Shown here in pieces: positions 60,316 to 64,000 of a stretch of DNA of 64,000 bases; the stretch's first letter is position 1, and each line of letters starts with the position of its first letter. The stretch comes from Penelope pileata (Eukaryota; Chordata; Aves; Galliformes; Cracidae). The position numbers and the translations under genes were made by a program. The notes beneath the pieces are model-generated. The model ran no database searches, had not been told where the DNA came from, and saw only the letters and a list, made by a program, of their open reading frames with translations. Location of the stretch: NCBI GenBank assembly GCA_013396635.1, contig WBMW01000587.1, forward strand, positions 124,001 through 188,000, read 5' to 3'.

Positions 60316-63075
60316 TGTGAGCTAGGTTGAACTCGAGCACTCCTGAGATTCCTTGCTACTCCAGTTTTCCATTGATTTCTATGAACATTCAGACGGTGAG
60401 TATGGATCATGTTCAATATTATTTTAGCTCTTTATATCAAAGTCAATCTTGCATGTGTCAGAAGATCTTACTACAGATAATAAAGCTGTCACTCATTAAT
60501 TCCAATGTTATGGAAAGGATCTAAGCAGTGTAAAAGTGGCAAAGATCCAACCTGTACTTACTAAAGAAAACAGCACAAGGCTGTTTTATAAGGCTTAGAA
60601 AGATTTTGTCTTCCAAGGACATTCAAAGGGTATATCTCTCTACTTAAAATAAAGTGATCTATAAATAAATACAAATAATACTTGTTCTGTTATGGTAGGT
60701 TTTTGTAGAAGATCATTTTATTCAAAATAAAAACTCTGTACAAACTCTTCAATAGATATCCTTCTCACCATCCATCATTTTTATGTTTTTTCTTTCCTAT
60801 CCTATTATTTTCCTACTCTATCCTATTCAGTCCCATTCCACTTGTCATACTTTTCCTACTCCCTCCCATCTTTTCCTTGTTTCACTACATACATTTGTTG
60901 CTAAATTAATTATAACTTTGCATTGTAATTTTGTATGACTCTTAATAGACAGTATAAATAGTAAACTATTTTAACTTAATGATTGTTTGCTACCTTATTA
61001 ATACATTTATCAGAACTGAGAAAACAGAGACTGAGTATGTATTTAATAGGTACCTTCTAATCTCAATTTATTAGATAAAATGAATACTTAATGTGCACAA
61101 AGTTCATAACTCATTACGTGATTTCTTTTTAATTATCATGAACAATATTTTGAGGACCTGTGCATAATCAATGAAAATGTATTATTATATGAATAATTTC
61201 CATGTATGGTAATGTCTTAAGAACTATTCAGCAATGTAATTTTGTTCCTAGTGCAATTATGTAACTTAAAAGCTGCATTATTAGTGAGGTATTTTTGTAC
61301 ATAAATTCACACTGTTCAGTTATTTTATTGCAGATAACAAAAACAGGTATTCTTGTAGAAAAATCAAGGAGAAAAAACTATAGAAATCTAGTACAACCTT
61401 TCCCCTCGACTATGATGGTTATGAAAAAAACATTATTTATAGGACTATTGTGCAATACACTGAAGATCTAAAAAAGGCTTAGAATGTAGGTGAGAATAAT
61501 AACTTGTAGGAATTCATCATCTGAAGATTCAAAGAGATTGTGTTTTTGGTTTTACACATTAAATACCGCAACTTTGAGGCACAGGCAGATCCAGGCAACA
61601 CTCGTAACCTGAAGACCTAATATTACTACTGCCTTTGACAAAAAAACAACTTTGAAACCTTACCTATAGGTATTTGCTATTATTACAGAAATATATTTTA
61701 CTTCCAGTCCATATTGTTTAAAATTTATGAAAAAAAAATCTAGATTTAGTACTATAATCCAACACTTCTTCCAAAAATAATTTGATACATATCACATATT
61801 TCATTATAATAGCTTTTCAAAAAGAAAATCAGACATTCATTTTTTTTCCCTTTAAGTTGAAGAATGTTAGATTTCTCAATAGATATCAATGAAATTGTGC
61901 ATATTTTTTTACACTTTAAAGCATAACATGCTGAAATGTTATATCTTGTTGCTCACTGAACTTGTATGTCAAAATATAAAGAAGTGGAAGAACTACTTAT
62001 AACAAAAAAAGGAAATAATCTAAACCTTCATTCATTACGACTTCATATCCCTTTTATTCTTCACAAATGACACAGTGAGAAGTTATAAGTTGTCTGTGGA
62101 TCTTGCAATCATGACATAATACATCCAATAACAAGGTGTTTGGGCACTGAAGAAAGTCATCGCTTTCATAAAGATGAAGAGAAGACAATTCTGACTGGGG
62201 TTTAGAGGCTTCTAACTTTTATCTTTAGTTTTGGTTAAATGTTCCAGTTAACTATCTAACGGTATTAAGACTTTATCAAGAATTTTGAAGCATTTCTGCA
62301 CTAGTCAAACATTGCAGAGGTACATTAGAAATATTTTCTAAAAGATTTCTCAGCTGAAGTATTTTCTTAACTGAGGTGCTATCTAGCAAAAGATAAAACA
62401 AATGTGAATAGGACAGACTATTTTTACATCCAGGCATGCAAATTCAGCTTAGTGCCAAGCTCTGCTGTTGGCTTTCACTTGGACTCTTAACGAAATTTAA
62501 CTGGTGTTTCATCTAAGTTAAAAATATATCTTTCTTTCAATATCCTAAATGAGGCCTTAAAAGCACTACAAGGGGAATATTTAAGTTTAGAGGCGGTGCC
62601 AAAATCTACATATCACCTATTCAATTCTGAACTCTGTCTCTAAAACTGCATGTTAAGTAGAGATTCAGAATATAGCATAATAAGCCCATATAAATCTGTT
62701 CTTTACTCAATATTGGACTTATTTTTAGCCTTAGTTAATAAATAAGTAGTCACCTAATCAATGCTTTTTCCCATAATGAACTAAAACTTTGTTTATATCA
62801 AGTATAAACAAGATGAAATTTTGTGTGTGGCAGTGTGATGTCACAGCTTATTCCACTCATCAGTTACACACACAGCTTTTACAGAACAGTGGGTCTAGAT
62901 CAATCTTCACAAACAAAGTCTTCTTTCCCTTCAGAATCAGGGCAAGCCAAAACATTCAAACTGCCCAGAAGGAAATTCATTCAATCACAAATCTACAAAG
63001 AAGAAAATGAAAGCACAGAAGTTCACTCCATCTGTAGCAAATGGATATGCATGGCTATTTGCAGATATAAGTATA
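60316..63075. other. intergenic, no gene recognised
   Basis: About 2.8 kb, very AT-rich. A pyrimidine-rich stretch with repeated CCTAT/CCTACT-like words lies at 60786-60865. The 152-codon frame at 62823-63281 is the longest frame in the window that is not mainly a repeat or its antisense, but it runs into a reverse-oriented CR1 end and shows no domain. Confidence 0.5.
60786..60865 (+). repeat. pyrimidine-rich low-complexity tract
   Basis: Degenerate CCTAT, CCTACT and CCATT words in an almost purine-free strand. It could be an aged microsatellite; no CR1 body precedes it. Confidence 0.6.
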
Positions 63076-63141
63076 AATCACAGAATCACAGAATTGTAGG
63101 GGTTGGAAGGGACCTCGAGAGATCATTGAGTCCAAACCCCC
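63076..63141 (-). mobile_element. very short CR1 LINE 3' end
   Basis: Minus-strand CR1 of only about 66 bp: aatcacagaatcacagaatt, then gggttggaagggacctcgag. Same subfamily as 57485-58010. It is followed at once by an exact 12-bp tandem duplication, aaatatgtgtgt, at 63143-63166. Confidence 0.9.
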
Positions 63142-63142
63142 T

Positions 63143-63166
63143 AAATATGTGTGTAAATATGTGTGT
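63143..63166 (+). repeat. exact 12-bp tandem duplication at CR1 junction
   Basis: Two units of aaatatgtgtgt right at the 5' truncation point of the short CR1. It could be a mark of the insertion event or independent slippage. Confidence 0.85.
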
Positions 63167-64000
63167 AAGTGTTAAAAAGGACTCGTGTTTTGACTACATG
63201 ATTCTGTTATTTGGCTCATTTTTACTTGTTATCCTGTACTACAATCTCATTAATCTCACATATATCAAGAAAGAGGAATAAGAAGTTTTCTTATAAATGG
63301 TTCATTATTTCCCATTAGTAAAGTATGACGGTCTCTAGTAATGTTAAGGCACATGACTGTAATGTCCCCTTCGGGCTTCCAAAAATGCAAATTTTACCTT
63401 CACAATTAATAAAATTTCCACTGCACAACATTTTGGTTTATAGCTTCCTGCGACAGAACAGAGGATTTGAATATTTAACTACACTCAGTAGCATAAGGAA
63501 CGTGCCACTTAAACTCAACTTGTCACCAATTTTTTGTTATTTGATATCTTTGTTTTTTTTTTTTAATTATTATTATTAATGCATCTTCAAAAATTCTGAA
63601 AATTCCTCTTTTTGTTTTGTCTTATTTTCTTTTGTTTATTTCAAGTAATTGTCATCATTTTTGGCTATCTCTTTCTTCATTTTCCTGATCAGATTGAAGA
63701 TGAAATCCCTTTTCTGAATAGTTTGTAGTTCTAGGTATGGTATATAGAACATTCCCAGAATCATCTAAAGTGTTCCATTGTCCACTCCTATATGCTCATA
63801 CATCATGATATTAACAAGGCCATAGAGAAGTAACCTAGTATTCAAAATGACAAAAACATATCTTTCAGGAATACTCCAGCTGATTGAACTCAGATGTTAT
63901 CAGGTGGGAGGGAAGAATAAGAAATGCATGGCAATGAAAAGACAAGCATTAGAATAAAAAGAAACACATTCTTCATTTTAGATTATACATTTTATTCAAC
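63167..64000. other. intergenic, nothing recognised
   Basis: AT-rich sequence to the window end. A poly(T)/ATT-rich patch lies near 63552-63580. No gene supported. Confidence 0.5.

Noticed and set aside
60786..60865. Pyrimidine-rich tract as a CR1-tail microsatellite
   Set aside because: Words such as CCTAT resemble an aged tail repeat, but no CR1 3' end precedes it on either strand.
62823..63281. 152-codon plus-strand open frame
   Set aside because: Longest frame not mainly a repeat, but it crosses a reverse-oriented CR1 end, has low-complexity Lys/Ser-rich composition and no splice or domain support.
1..64000. CRISPR arrays, phage defence systems, operons, tRNA or rRNA genes
   Set aside because: The window is vertebrate nuclear DNA by repeat content. 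I saw no regularly spaced direct repeats with unique spacers and no tRNA- or rRNA-like sequence.

Overview
The window looks like AT-rich, CpG-poor nuclear DNA from a bird, most probably a galliform (chicken, turkey, quail or grouse lineage). The evidence is the repeat content. CR1 non-LTR retrotransposons, recognised by their reverse-transcriptase peptides and by octamer-type 3' ends related to ATTCTATG, occur about eighteen times. There are three mariner copies whose ends resemble the galliform Galluhop type, two ERVL-type LTR loci, one further solo LTR and one retroviral pol remnant. No intact host gene, tRNA, rRNA, CRISPR array or bacterial-style operon could be supported. Nearly all longer open reading frames are CR1, mariner or retroviral remnants, frames antisense to them, or chance frames. 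The window is best read as a gene desert or a large intron.

Layout. 1-4.2 kb: a CR1 3' end whose tail has grown into a (ATTCT)15 microsatellite, then a long but broken CR1 that has lost its reverse transcriptase. 7.7-8.4 kb: an old CR1 3' half. 10.3-11.6 kb: the best preserved CR1 (minus strand, FADD motif kept). 15.2 kb: a short relative of it. 18.2-20.6 kb: a minus-strand CR1 split by a complete solo LTR. 22.1, 27.2 and 39.1 kb: three internally deleted mariner copies. 24.4-26.4 kb: two ERVL-type LTR loci, the second with its 3' end repeated. 36.4-38.8 kb: a decayed retroviral pol remnant (end of reverse transcriptase, RNase H, integrase) interrupted by a CR1. 38.9-39.9 kb: a CR1 interrupted by a mariner. 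42.2-47.6 kb: four CR1 pieces including an opposed pair. 47.6-55.8 kb: the longest stretch with no recognised transposon. 55.8-63.1 kb: five more CR1 fragments.

No genes work together here in the operon or pathway sense. The value of the window is its record of nested insertions: LTR into CR1, CR1 into ERV and mariner into CR1 each give a relative age order. I did not find convincing evidence of a new biological system. The most checkable oddities are the shared internal deletion of the mariner copies, the solo LTR nested in CR1, the RT-less CR1, an 18-bp perfect inverted repeat at 44.7 kb, and a minus-strand reading frame near 32.5-33.0 kb with few stops that might be a decayed exon.
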